Both the position numbers and the translations under genes were made by a program. A stretch of 64,000 nt of DNA from Monosporascus cannonballus (lineage: Eukaryota; Ascomycota; Sordariomycetes; Xylariales). The stretch spans positions 310,001-374,000 of the forward strand of contig QJNS01000027.1 in the NCBI GenBank assembly GCA_004154925.1, read 5' to 3'. Positions 22,719 to 32,806 of the stretch are shown one piece after another. Position 1 is the stretch's first letter. Every line of letters begins with the position of its first letter. The notes below the pieces were generated by a model. That model worked only from the letters and a program-made list of their open reading frames with translations, searched no databases and was not told the origin of the DNA.

Positions 22719-25273
22719 TCACTCTGTCGCAATATTATGAAGACTGCTAAAAGTTAATAAAAGGATAATAAGATAGATATAAGCGACATACCTAATATCT
22801 CCCCACTCCACAGGATCATTTAAGGCCGGCGCCTTGGCGATTGTTGAGCTGTGCGAACCTTGTGGTAGGCCATTAGCACCAATTCCAGGAGGCTCATGGA
22901 ACTGTGAAGGTCCGCTGTTGGCGGCCTCTGTAGGAACGCGCATCTCCTCGGCAACCACAATCTTGCGATTCTTGCTCCTGACCTTATCAAGGTGCTCAAA
23001 GTATCCAGGGGGAACCTCGGTGATATATTTGCCGCAGAATACGCCGATCTCAAACTTGGCAGCCTCTCCCCCCTTCGGGGAGAGCTCAGCACATGCATCA
23101 ACGAGATCATGAAGATCCTGAAAGATAACCTCGTCAGCGCCAATGAGTTTGGCGATCTCGAAGCGATCGCGCTTGTGCGCAATCAATTCCTTAGGCGACG
23201 CCAGGTCGATTCCACTAATTTTCAGTTAGTTATGCGATTCTCCCATCCCCTGCATTGGGGTTGGCCCTACTAGATATGTGGGTGGGTGATGGGGGGAGCA
23301 CAGCTGGCGAAGAGCACCTTTGTTGCGCCTGACTCGCGTGCCATGGTCACTATTTCTTGACTAGTTGTACCGCGCACGATACTGTCATCTACTAATAGCA
23401 CGCATCGGCCTTTGAACTCATCCTCAATGGTGCTCAGTTTCCTGCGGACACTCTTTTCTCTCGCTGCTTGTCCAGGCATGATGAAGGTACGGAAAACATA
23501 TCTGTTCTTGACGAAGGCATGAGAGTCTTCTTTGGGTTAATTTCCGCAGCTCCTGTTTTGATGATATAGTAGTCGCGGCCGGGGAGTGCTAGCAGCGGGA
23601 AAGAAGATGCAATACTTACTGGGGGAATGTTAGCCATAACAACACGGGAAAAGTTTAGGAGCAGTAGCTCAAGAAAAAAAAAAAGGCCCGAGATTTAGAA
23701 CAAAATAATCTTATACGTACCATGGTTTACCCAAACGCTCAGCAACAATAGCAGCTGATGTGGTTGCCGTCTCAGGAATAGGTACCACGACGTCGATCTT
23801 TTCAATGCCTTGTTTGCCAAGGATACTGAGAATCTTGTCAGCGAGCTTGTGGCCCATATTCTGTCGGCTCCTGTACACATCTGTAACGGTTAGAGGTGCT
23901 TTGCGTAACTAGCAATGCATGATCGAATGATAAACTGGTAGACTTACTGATCCCATCAATGGTCGAGTCGGGGCGGGCGAAATAGACGTATTCGAAGATA
24001 TCAATACCCTGTGCTTTCGGTTCGTGGACCTGGCAAAATTCGGGTTCACACCCTTTTCGGATAAAAACCGCCTGTCCAGGTTGAATATTTTGGACCTTGC
24101 TGAAGCGAAGGTTCCGCAGAGCAATATCTTCAGATGCCAGCATGTAGTCCTGAGCGCCCTTAAGAGTTTCCGAAGGTCTCGAGCCAAGGACAAGGGGTCG
24201 AATGCCATGGGGGTCTCTGACCCCAAAAATACCGCTGCAGCATCAAAAGTCAGTGGTTTCAAGATGGATGGAGCCTCAGAGCTCCGAGGAGGGAATCTGA
24301 GTAGACTCTAGATACAAGGGTGCTTACTATCCGGCAATCATGCCTGTACAGGCGAAAGCACCTTTGCACTGGCGGCACATGAGGGATAACGCCTTGAAAA
24401 TGTCGTCGGTATTGACTCGAGCCTTCCCTGTCTCGTTCAACTCGTTGGCGAAGATGTTAAGCACTGCGTCCACGATCAGTGACAGCTGAATACAACGGCA
24501 ATGGGCAGAAAACAGCAAAGAAGAGGCCAGGCAAGGCCGAGGCAATATATGGCTCAGGACAGCAACTGTTATGGCCTTTTATTGAGGTTGTTGATACTAA
24601 AGGATTTGATCCATGACCACGTACTCAACTCGCTATCGCTGTCGGTGCTACCAAACGGTCAGCCATATATTTCACTTTAGGTCCGTGATACGACTCACTT
24701 TATATGGCGGTGTGCCTTCTGGTCAAGAAACTGTCGTAGTTCTGGGGCGTTGACGAGGTTGCCATTGTGGGAAAGACACAGTCCATAAGGTGAGTTGACA
24801 TAGAAGGGTTGCGCCTCTGCCGATGCCTATCCAAAGTCAGCAGTGAGCGAATCGCCACCCGGGTCAACAAGCGGGTATGAGGTACGTAGCTCTCAGAGCT
24901 CTCAGAGCCCATTGTCCACGTAGGAATGGGATCGAGGGTAACGTACACTTGAGCCTGCGGTGGGATAACGCTGTTGAACTCCATATTAGTAAGGAATATG
25001 AGTAGCTGTTTTCCACACACTAACCAGGTGTCCAAGTCCCATGAATCCGGGAAGCCCCAGCACTTTCTTTCCGTCAGGGGAGAAGACTTGAGAACACATC
25101 CCTACTCCTTTGCATTGGTAGATCCTACCGCCCATGGAACATGTTGCTATGCCACATGCATCTTGGCCCCGATGCTGCAGGTAGTAAAGGGCCTCGTGAA
25201 GATGGGCTGCGGCGATATTGTGTTTTCCTTCATTATCCCAGTGGCCTAAAATCAGACCAACGACGCCACACAT
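22719..25273 (-). CDS. ADE4: Amidophosphoribosyltransferase (ADE4), ten inferred exons, one frame conflict
   Basis: First committed enzyme of purine synthesis: moves the amide nitrogen of glutamine to PRPP, giving phosphoribosylamine (cytosolic). The ATG is at 25273-25271, chosen because Met-Cys-Gly exposes Cys2, the glutaminase nucleophile. Exons on the minus strand: 25273-25025, 24970-24947, 24826-24699, 24647-24625, 24463-24328, 24234-23948, 23880-23721, 23526-23271, 23214-22792, 22746-22719. Landmarks: '[15 protein letters not shown]' (about residue 31), 'RYPTAGSS' (84-91), 'HNGN' (111-114), '[11 protein letters not shown]', the PRPP loop '[14 protein letters not shown]' (about 23413-23372), and a C-terminal tail ending 'SSLHNIATE'. 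Exons 2 and 4 are only 24 and 23 bp. Most introns are 45-161 bp with GT-AG ends and in phase; intron 7 is 194 bp and leaves one base too many. Total about 570 residues, usual for the fungal family. Confidence 0.93.
23527..23720 (-). other. ADE4 intron 7 with unresolved one-base frame conflict
   Basis: Exon 7 ends 'GGTAAACCATG' before a perfect GTACGT donor; exon 8 homology resumes at 'ACTCTCATGCC' (Ser-His-Ala-Phe-Val-Lys-Asn-Arg). Joining them gives an immediate TGA and a shifted frame. If the exon 7 end were one base shorter the join would read Lys-Pro-Tyr-Ser-His-Ala-Phe, which fits the family. The alternative donor GTATAA (after CCATGGTAC) does not restore the frame, and no convincing small exon was found, although 23434-23637 is open in another frame. 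Possible causes: a real one-base insertion, a sequencing error, or a missed micro-exon. Confidence 0.7.
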
Positions 25274-25691
25274 GCCTGCGACAGATCTGGGTAGATCTAG
25301 TGATCCTGTAGATCCGAAAAAGGGGAAGAGATGGGATCGCTTCAAGCACTAGTAACACCAAACCAGGTGTGATGGCTTGCTTACGTGCTTAAGCACCTGC
25401 TTTCGAGCTTTCTGAGCCGTTCGAGTACAATGGAAAGATTGAGGGCTAAGGCATGTCTTGGTAGAGGGCAGCAAGCTAAAACGCAAACATTTCCTAGAAA
25501 AATTCCCTTTCAGACCCCCCACCTCTTTAAGGGACTTGTAGGGTGGTCAGGTGACCGAGGTCCACAAGTGGATTATTTACGGAATTGCGCGATAACAGTG
25601 CGATAAGATAAGATACAGTTGGGGCAGTGGGGTAGTTGAGCACTTTATCGCCACTCTCAATGCGTTACCATGTTCTTCTCATTTTGAGTAG
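25274..25691. promoter_or_regulatory. Upstream intergenic region of ADE4
   Basis: About 400 bp of normal composition between the ADE4 start and the truncated plus-strand exon, so it must hold the ADE4 promoter. No specific factor site was identified with confidence. Inverted or repeated short words (AGATCTAGTGATCCTGTAGATC near 25290) are present but unexplained. The plus-strand frame 25385-25606 shows no protein-like features. Confidence 0.4.
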
Positions 25692-25865
25692 CTTGCTCCG
25701 TCTTACGGAACCCCGCCAGAAGGGCTCTTGGAGTACACTGGTGGAAAGGGCGAGTACGAAGCCGATCCCATGACGATGATGTGGGCATACCTAGTCGAGC
25801 AAGGCGACTGTGACCTGTTCGACCAGTGGACGAAAGTAAACTCCCACGTCTCGACCACGAAGTAA
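25692..25865 (+). pseudogene. Terminal exon of an unidentified gene (5' part not found)
   Basis: A plus-strand frame of 57 codons ending in TAA at 25863-25865. The translation is protein-like, with acidic and aromatic residues in good balance: 'GTPPEGLLEYTGGKGEYEAD', 'MTMMWAYLVEQGDCDLFDQW', ending 'VNSHVSTTK'. A stop lies immediately upstream at 25689-25691, overlapping 'gagtag', a possible splice acceptor, so this reads as a last exon. I found no plausible upstream exon before ADE4's start region, which suggests a truncated gene. The family is not recognised. A minus-strand frame over the same bases (25657-25998) looks like its shadow. Confidence 0.45.
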
Positions 25866-26104
25866 GGAGGTTCTTGTGTAGGATGTTAAATCTCGATCCC
25901 GCGGAGAGCCCGACTATAATATAATTCCGGGGGATCCCTAGTGGAAGTAAATTGCATTTGACGAGGATTGTTTGGACCGGTTCGCATACCCTCACCACTC
26001 GATACCCTTTTTACTATGTTGTTCCAGATGATAGTCTTCGCCTTTGGTTCAGGTTCCTTTCCATTGTGGGATTTGTTGCACCGTAACTTGGGTCTTGAAC
26101 GACT

Positions 26105-26784
26105 TTACACAGATGGGTTCGATCTCAACCCGATTTCACCACCGCAGGCCACCGGGGTGACAGTCGCCCCCTTGCTTGTGAAGGCGGAAGCCTTGGTCTT
26201 GCCTGCCTTCAGTTTCTCGGTGCCAGCCGTGATCGTGACCGCCGTGTTCCAATTGCTGCCCGTGACTGTGCTGGTGCCGGCGGTGTGGGAACAGACGGCC
26301 GAGGAAGTCGACGGCGCGCTGACCCAATCATGGTTCAGCTCCACGGACACCGTGGCTGGTCCGTAGACCATCACTGTTGCGCGATGGCCCGGTTCGCGCA
26401 TGCCGAGGCGCCGTTGACGCGCCGCAGATTGATCGTGGTGATGCTGCAGTCAGCATCTACCACGGACGCGGGGATATGGTCGCCGCTCCTTGTTGGGACG
26501 GACGGCAGGAGTAAGGTGCCTGTCACGGCTTTAGTTATTGGGTGAGCGTTACACCGGCTAGGGGTAGCCAGCTCAACGAGATCCCGCCACCGCCTTGACG
26601 AGATATTATGATGGTATCGGATGTTAGTATTTGGATTGGTAGGTAGGTTGTCAGATAGTTTGGGACGGGCCCTCCCAATGCTTGCCGGTACTTTTGGCAA
26701 TTGGATGCCCCCGCGTTTGCTCGACTCCGCTGTTTGCCTTTTTTTTACCGTAGTTGATACCACACGGTGTCGGTTCTTAACCAA
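26105..26784 (-). pseudogene. Unidentified minus-strand reading frame broken by a frameshift or intron
   Basis: Two overlapping minus-strand frames: 26784-26371 (137 codons, ending 'NLRRVNGASACANRAIAQQ') and 26401-26105 (98 codons, starting near 'REPGHRATVMVYGPATV'). The second contains a Thr/Ser/Ala-rich, low-charge stretch ('SAVCSHTAGTSTVTGSNW', 'TKASAFTSKGATVTPVACGG') like an extracellular or cell-wall protein. The two would join with a small frame change near 26375-26400. No signal peptide was found upstream and no family is recognised. The plus-strand frame at 25968-26366 is probably its shadow. Confidence 0.35.
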
Positions 26785-27075
26785 ATTTACTCTTCTGTTC
26801 CTCGATACCCACGTGACGATACCAAAGACAGGTATATTTTACCCATGGATCCCGAACACGCCGCGTTATTGACTTGGTGAGGTAGCTATCCAGTTACAGT
26901 AATGCACATTTCCAACAAGGTATTCTACGTTCCCATTTGCCCCTAGCCTCCGGCCCCCTATACCAGAGATACGTCGGTTACAGTGCATGGCTGAGCCGGT
27001 TTGGAGCCTACCTGAACCAAAAATAACGAGCTACTGGCTTCGCTTTCATGGGAATGGCTTACTTTTCAGTAGTGG
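26785..27075. other. GC-normal intergenic stretch, no gene seen
   Basis: Normal base composition without a convincing frame on either strand. Confidence 0.4.
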
Positions 27076-27381
27076 ATGATGAGTGACAGTTTGGCTCTTT
27101 CGTACAAGCCCTGGAAGCTTTGCGACTTGGATCTTGAAGCTTCGGGTCAGTATCGCAATTCACCCTCTAATCTAACCGTGGTTATGGGCTGGAAGCCAGC
27201 TTGGTCCTCTGTAGGGTCAAAGGACTTGGATAGGGCTGAATGTCGTGCAAAACTGTCAGCTAGCCAGGTGTACTTTAGCACACCAAATACGGAAAGGCTG
27301 CTCTCTGATCGGAAGATATATACTCCGTTACTAGGCTACACAAAAATTGCACGCGTTACGAAAACGTGCGCAATTAGCTGA
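27076..27381 (+). CDS. Weak hypothetical ORF at the right edge of the GC island
   Basis: A 101-codon plus-strand frame starting Met-Met-Ser-Asp and ending within a few bases of the abrupt fall to AT-rich sequence. The composition is protein-like in the middle ('LCDLDLEASGQYRNSPSNLT', 'KDLDRAECRAKLSASQVYF') but no family, signal or domain is recognised. It could be a fragment of a gene cut by the ancient transposon border. Confidence 0.25.
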   Translation: MMSDSLALSYKPWKLCDLDLEASGQYRNSPSNLTVVMGWKPAWSSVGSKDLDRAECRAKLSASQVYFSTPNTERLLSDRKIYTPLLGYTKIARVTKTCAIS

Positions 27382-27471
27382 ACACAATAACAAAACTGAT
27401 ATCTCTTACATTGAATAATTAAAAGATTGGATTATTGAAATAATAATAAATCAATTATTAATAAGATAATA

Positions 27472-27690
27472 TAAGTTATATATTAATAATAATTTTATAT
27501 ATTTTTAAAAAAATATTATTAAAAATAATATTTTTTATGCTTAATATTATATAAAAAACACATAAAATTATAATTAATATCAGATAAGTTATGTATTAAT
27601 AATAATTTTAAATATTTTTAAAAATTATTTTTAATAATTATATTATTTATATTTATCGTTGTATATAAAACACGTAAAATTAACATCGTT
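27472..27690. repeat. Imperfect direct duplication, about 113 bp per copy
   Basis: Two adjacent copies (27472-27584 and 27585 to about 27690) share 'taagttat(a/g)tattaataataattttaaatattttt' at the start and 'tatataaaa(a)caca/gtaaaatta' at the end. They lie between the GC island and element E. The rest of 27385-27790 is plain AT-rich sequence. Confidence 0.7.
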
Positions 27691-27794
27691 TTAACGGTAT
27701 ACTTTACTTTAAAATATACGTACTTAATATATAAGATGATATTAATCTTAATTAATTACTTTTATAACTTTGTAAATTAAAGAATGTCTATATA

Positions 27795-28082
27795 TATCAC
27801 GTTCTAATAAGCTACGGCCGATAGAAACAGTCGTAACAGAAATAGCTAAGAAAATCAAGTGGATCAGATTACGTAACGAATTACCAACTTACTGGTAGTA
27901 AGCCAATGAGCCGGATTACCAACTTACTAATAATAAACTAATAAACTGGATTATTAACTTATTAATAGTAAACTAATAAGCCTAATTTAGATATTTATAT
28001 TCGTTATTTCTATAATGTAAATGATAATAATTTATAATGAAATTCATAACTTAAAATATCTGTAATATTTAAAACCGTAATT
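27795..28082 (+). repeat. 5' LTR of element E, first part
   Basis: It starts 'tatcacgttctaataagc', matching 57870 onward. It holds three 35-bp tandem units (27879-27913, 27914-27948, 27949-27983) with the core 'attaccaacttactaata'. It stops at TAATT (28078-28082), the target site of element B, and resumes at 42396. Confidence 0.88.
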
Positions 28083-28489
28083 TGTTATAACCTAACGGTC
28101 TTGGGTTTTGGAAACGGTCGGGATCCTGAAAAAGCCAGACCCCGAGGTAATGTGATTAGCCCAAAGGATTCAAAGACCCTGGTTAGTTAAAAAGGCTTAA
28201 GCCGGTTAAGCATTAGAGCAGGCTTAAAAAGGCTCAAAAAAGTTTAACCAGAGAAGTATTATTACGCCATATTGAGTAGCTTAAGCCGGAATACGAATAT
28301 ATACGTTTATTATTTCTATAATTTAAATAATTTTAGCTTATAATATAATATCGTTACCTAAAGTACCCTTAGTATTACGAAACGTAATACGATTAATATA
28401 TTTATTACTGAAATTCTTACGATATTTCTATAAATATAAACCCGTACGATTAAGATTTAATAATTAATTAAACGCTTTAATTTATTATA
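28083..28489 (+). repeat. 5' LTR of element B (407 bp)
   Basis: It shares with its partner the block 'aacggtcgggat(c/t)(c/t)tgaaaaagccagacccc' and the 3' segment found in the LTRs of C, G and E. It is more heavily mutated than the 3' copy over its last 100 bp. Confidence 0.9.
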
Positions 28490-31389
28490 TATTATAAGTT
28501 TTTATTTAATACTATCGTTAAACTCTAAGTAATACCTATTAATATTATATTTATCAATAAGTAACTCCAATAACTTATTGATCAAGTTCTTAATTATCCG
28601 GGTATTAAAATGAAATGTAATGAGAAAAAAAAGCTTTAACTTTTTTAAGAAAAATTTCTTCGACGATTAAATATTATAAACGAACGTATTTTTCAGCTTA
28701 AAAAATAATAATAATTTTATAACATCTTTTTAAGCCGTTTACGAAAAACTTAAAAAAAAAGGAAAAATTTCCGAGATCGAGAAGTTTTTGGAACAAACCA
28801 AATTATTTAGTTAAATTTTATCAAAACACCGGAAAAAGTCCTTAAACCTTTTAAGCTAGAACTTTTCGACAGAACCTCGATTAAGCTGCAATTATTTTTA
28901 ACTTAGTACTAAATATATTTCGAGTATTTTTTTATTTAATTAATTACGTTTATTATACAAATGAAGTTTGCTATGGGACGATTTACGAGAAATACGACTA
29001 TTTGATTTAAGCCCGTTATAAAAAGATACGTTATTTTGCCAATTGAAAAACGAAACCTAAAGATAGTACGGATTTACAGCGATTACGAATAATTTGAATA
29101 AGTATTAACAAAGGCTTTCGGAATAATAAACGAAAAAATAAAGGCCGAAATATAAATTTAATAATTACAATAAAAATGATTTATATTTAATTATGGCAAT
29201 ACATTAATTTAGTTAATAACTAAACTAAACTGGGGACAAAAATATTAATGGCCAGGCTTTTTGTGGGCCGAAAAAAATATAAGAAAATATTTTTAAATTC
29301 GATCGGCTTTATTATTTATCAGATTATATCGTTATAATAATTAAAATGAACGGTTAATAATACGCATAATATATTAAAAATATTAATAGAAAAGTAATAA
29401 TAAACCCCGATATATAATTAATATTAGCGCTTTTTAACGTAACAATATTTTTAATAACATAGAATTAAAATTTATAGAATTAGGAGCCATTTATAAAAAA
29501 ACTAAAATTAAATTAAATAGTATAATTATAAGAAAATAAAATATAAGGTATCGTAATATAAAATATTTAAAAAGGCTTATTAAAATAATTAAAAACTAAT
29601 ACTTAAAAATAATCTAAAAAGAACTAAAAGGATAAAGACAAATCTATTAATATAATTCAGCCTAAGCATATACCAGGTCCCCTATAATGAAAAGCCTAAT
29701 AAAGGTTATTATAATAAAAAGTTTAAGGAAAAATGCAAAAAACAAGAAAATTAATTTAATAAATATTACAAATATAATAAGAAATGTTGTAACGATAATT
29801 ACGTAAATACCAGCATTAAATAAAAGAATCTGTTCCGGAACCCATATTAAATATAACAAAATATATACTATATATTGTCGATAACAAAAATATCCCGATT
29901 ACGAAAAATAAAAATAATATATCTATAAACGAATTACTCGTATATATTATAAGGAATTCAATTTGGTAAACCGTATCGAAAATAATAAAAACGATAAATA
30001 ATAATATGAATATTTTCGAACTATAAACCCAGAAAAAATATAGTAACTGGCCGAAACAAAGAGTTAACCTAAAAAAAGTAATACCTACAGAAAAACCCCT
30101 TTTATTATTATAGATAATATAATTATTATATAAAAAAATTAATATAACGTACGGTAAAAAAGCATTACTAATAAATTATTACAAATTTTTGTTTTCAATT
30201 AACCTTTATTACGGATCCACAAAAAAACGTTATTAAAGAAAAAATATATTAATTTATAAACAATCTTTAAAATAATAATTAGGACGACATATAATAAAAT
30301 GCAATTATAAATATAAAACATTTAATTTATTTGATAGGGGAAAAAATTATAATAAAATTAAAAATAATTAATTTAATTTGAAAAAACAATGCGCCGGTAT
30401 TAATAATAAATTTAACAGCTTAACGCGTTAAACAAAAAACATAAATAAAGTTCGATAAATTTAAATAAAAATTAAAAAAACTATTTATAAAAAAGCCGCA
30501 AAATAATAAAACCTAAAGGAATTATAAAAAGTTTCCGAAAAAAAGTTTAAACGCGACGATAGGAAACGTTAATAATTTTATTACTTTAAACATACGAATC
30601 GGAATATATTAGGATATTATAACGATAAATTACGGAACTGTAGACGGGAATTATATTGTATCAGATATAAGTAATAAATTCAAATTATTATGGAAATATA
30701 AATTAAAACTTTATATAACAATAAATATCAAAAGTTAGGAATTCGTTTACAATAATAGAAAGACTATACGCAAAATTAATTATTTCGAGATTTTTATTTA
30801 AGGACGATATCAGATAGTTAATTTCGATATCGTTTTATTTAGGAATTACGATATAATCTTAAAATTATCATGGATACGGTAATACGGAGTTTTAATTAAT
30901 AGCAGGATTAGTTATATAAAGTTCGCCTTATACATTATTAAAAGATAAGAAAAAATTAAAATCGTAATATTCGATCGATAATAATAACAAATATAAACAT
31001 AAAGATACGATAAATATATTATTACCTATAAGGACAAAACATAAAAAAAATGAGTATTAAAAAAATATAACGTATTGTTATTATCATTAAAACGAAATAA
31101 AAGCAATTAAATAATAATTTAAAACAATAATAATAATAACTTTAAAAGTCAGAAAGTCGAATTAATATATTATTATAATATTATAAATATAAGCAGCTGT
31201 TCAAAAAAAAACTTAATACGAAATTATTAAAACATAGCGAATAAAATCATAAAATAATCTTTAAGGAAAGATTTTTGATGAAATTTTATCTTATTTATAA
31301 CCTTAGCGGGTATAAATTACGTACTTTTAAGAAATACCTAAAAAATCGGTTACAAAAAATAAATTCGACTTTCGAAATTACCAGCAAAA
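28490..31389 (+). other. Element B 5' interior (leader, gag, protease region), no intact gene
   Basis: About 2.9 kb of heavily RIPed sequence. By position it should contain gag and protease. No zinc knuckle was found. The minus-strand frame at 29662-29859 is hydrophobic and most likely an artefact of T-enrichment. Confidence 0.45.
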
Positions 31390-31810
31390 TATCCAATATT
31401 ATTCGTACAAAAAAATTAGAAAATTGCAACTTGTGGTTACTTAACGACAACTAAACGATATTATTATTAAAGATTGAACATTATTATTCTTAATTACGGA
31501 AATAAAAAATTAACTTTACGGAACCAAAAAATTTATAATATTCGTTTTTAAAAATAGATATAACCTTATTAAGATTAAACAAATACGAATAAAAAATAAC
31601 CTTTAAAATAAAATACGGATTATTTAAATATTTAGTTACGTTAATAGGACTTACGAACGTATTAGCAATTTTTGAACAGATAGTAAACTATGTATTACCG
31701 GAATATCTCGATATTTTTGTTGTTTGCTATCTCGACGACATTTTCATTTTCTTAAAAACAAAAAAAGTACATATAAAATACGTTTATAAAGTTCTTTAAG
31801 CTTTACAAAA
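31390..31810 (+). pseudogene. Element B reverse transcriptase remnant with intact YLDD box
   Basis: Plus-strand blocks: 'KLQLVVT' (family x-L-R-x-x-V-D-Y), 'KTKYGLFKYLVT' near 31605, 'LTNVLAIFEQIVNYVLPEYL' near 31650-31710, and the catalytic box at 31728-31739, read as Tyr-Leu-Asp-Asp (TAT CTC GAC GAC) followed by 'IFIF'. Unlike A1, A2, C and D, this box keeps both aspartates. Stops elsewhere (for example TAA for Gln) still inactivate the protein. Confidence 0.8.
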
Positions 31811-32259
31811 CGCAAAAATACTTATTAACGCAAAAAAAGTGAATTCTATAAATAGGATATGGAATATTTGGAACATATTATTACTTTAGGACATATTAGA
31901 ATAAACCTCAAAAAAATCGCTGTAATGACGGAATGGTAAACGCTAACGACGGTTAAAAAGGTACAGGCATTTTTCGGATTCGTTAATTACTATAGGAAAT
32001 TTTTCGAAACTTTAGTTGAATTATTATACCTTTAACGAATTTTACGAAAAAAAAATTAATTAGACGTCAAACACGGAAAAAACATGTCAGAATATTAAAG
32101 ATACGATTATTAACGAATTAATATTAATTATGTACAATCTACACAGCCCCGTTAAACTAAAAAGCGATATTTCGGATTACGTATTAAGCGTAATAATCGG
32201 ATAACGAAATAATTAAAGTAAATTGTAGCTTTTTGCATTTTTTTGATACAAATTAAAAG

Positions 32260-32595
32260 AAATTAAGCTTAATTACAGCATTTTAAATAAAAAGTTTATA
32301 GTTATTATTATAGTATTTCGAAAATTTAAGCGTTTTTTAAAAGGAAATTTATACCAGGTTAAAGTTTATACGGATTATTAAAATCTTATCCGATTTACCA
32401 TGACTAAAAATTTATAAAACAATAATTAAAATATGCAGAAAAATGCGCGAACTTAGATTTCGTTATTGTCCATAAAAAAGGCTTAAAAAATAACAAAGCA
32501 AATACCTTAAGCAAACGATTAAACCGTGAAAAAATAGGTCAAAATTAACTATATAATTTTGGATATTATTACAAAAAAAGATTTACGCTGATAAC
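32260..32595 (+). pseudogene. Element B RNase H remnant
   Basis: The plus frame reads 'VKVYTDY', 'LIRFTMTKNL' and 'LDFVIVHKKGLKNNKANTL' with stops between, the usual RNase H end of gypsy pol (x-Y-T-D-H-x-x-L). The Asp of 'YTD' remains and the following His has become Tyr. The A2 insertion follows directly. Confidence 0.75.
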
Positions 32596-32600
32596 AAATT

Positions 32601-32806
32601 TGTGAGAATACAGCCCTTATAAGGATAAGGCTGGTAGCCGACCAGCTACCGATTAACTACCGATCTACTTATTAATATAAATCCACTATCTGGCAACTAA
32701 TAAGAAATACTAGATAAAAATAACTTAATATATTTATTTCTTAGAATTTGCTTTACGACAGGTCGGAAATAACCTGACCTAGCTTATAGCTATTTATTAT
32801 TTTATA
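32601..32806 (+). repeat. 5' LTR of A2 (206 bp)
   Basis: It starts TGTGAGAATACAGCCC, identical to A1 over the first bases, and ends ...TTTTATA (terminal CA to TA). It is flanked by AAATT. Confidence 0.92.

Noticed and set aside
22820..23273. Several ORFs on both strands over the 3' part of ADE4
   Set aside because: They overlap exon 9 of ADE4, whose protein is clearly family-like. The others are by-products of GC-rich codons.
26113..26135. GGGTTCGATCTCAACCC followed by a CCA-like end, resembling a tRNA T arm
   Set aside because: The loop does not fit TTCRANY placement, and no acceptor, D or anticodon stems could be found upstream.
26285..26545. Plus-strand 86-codon ORF in the right part of the island
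   Set aside because: It is opposite to the more protein-like minus-strand frames and has no recognisable features.
27879..27983. Regular 35-bp repeats as a possible CRISPR-like array
   Set aside because: The units are contiguous with no spacers, diverged, and occur inside both LTRs of one eukaryotic retrotransposon.
29662..29859. Minus-strand 65-codon hydrophobic ORF as a membrane protein
   Set aside because: It lies antisense within RIPed element B. T-rich strands give Phe/Leu/Ile-rich frames by composition alone.
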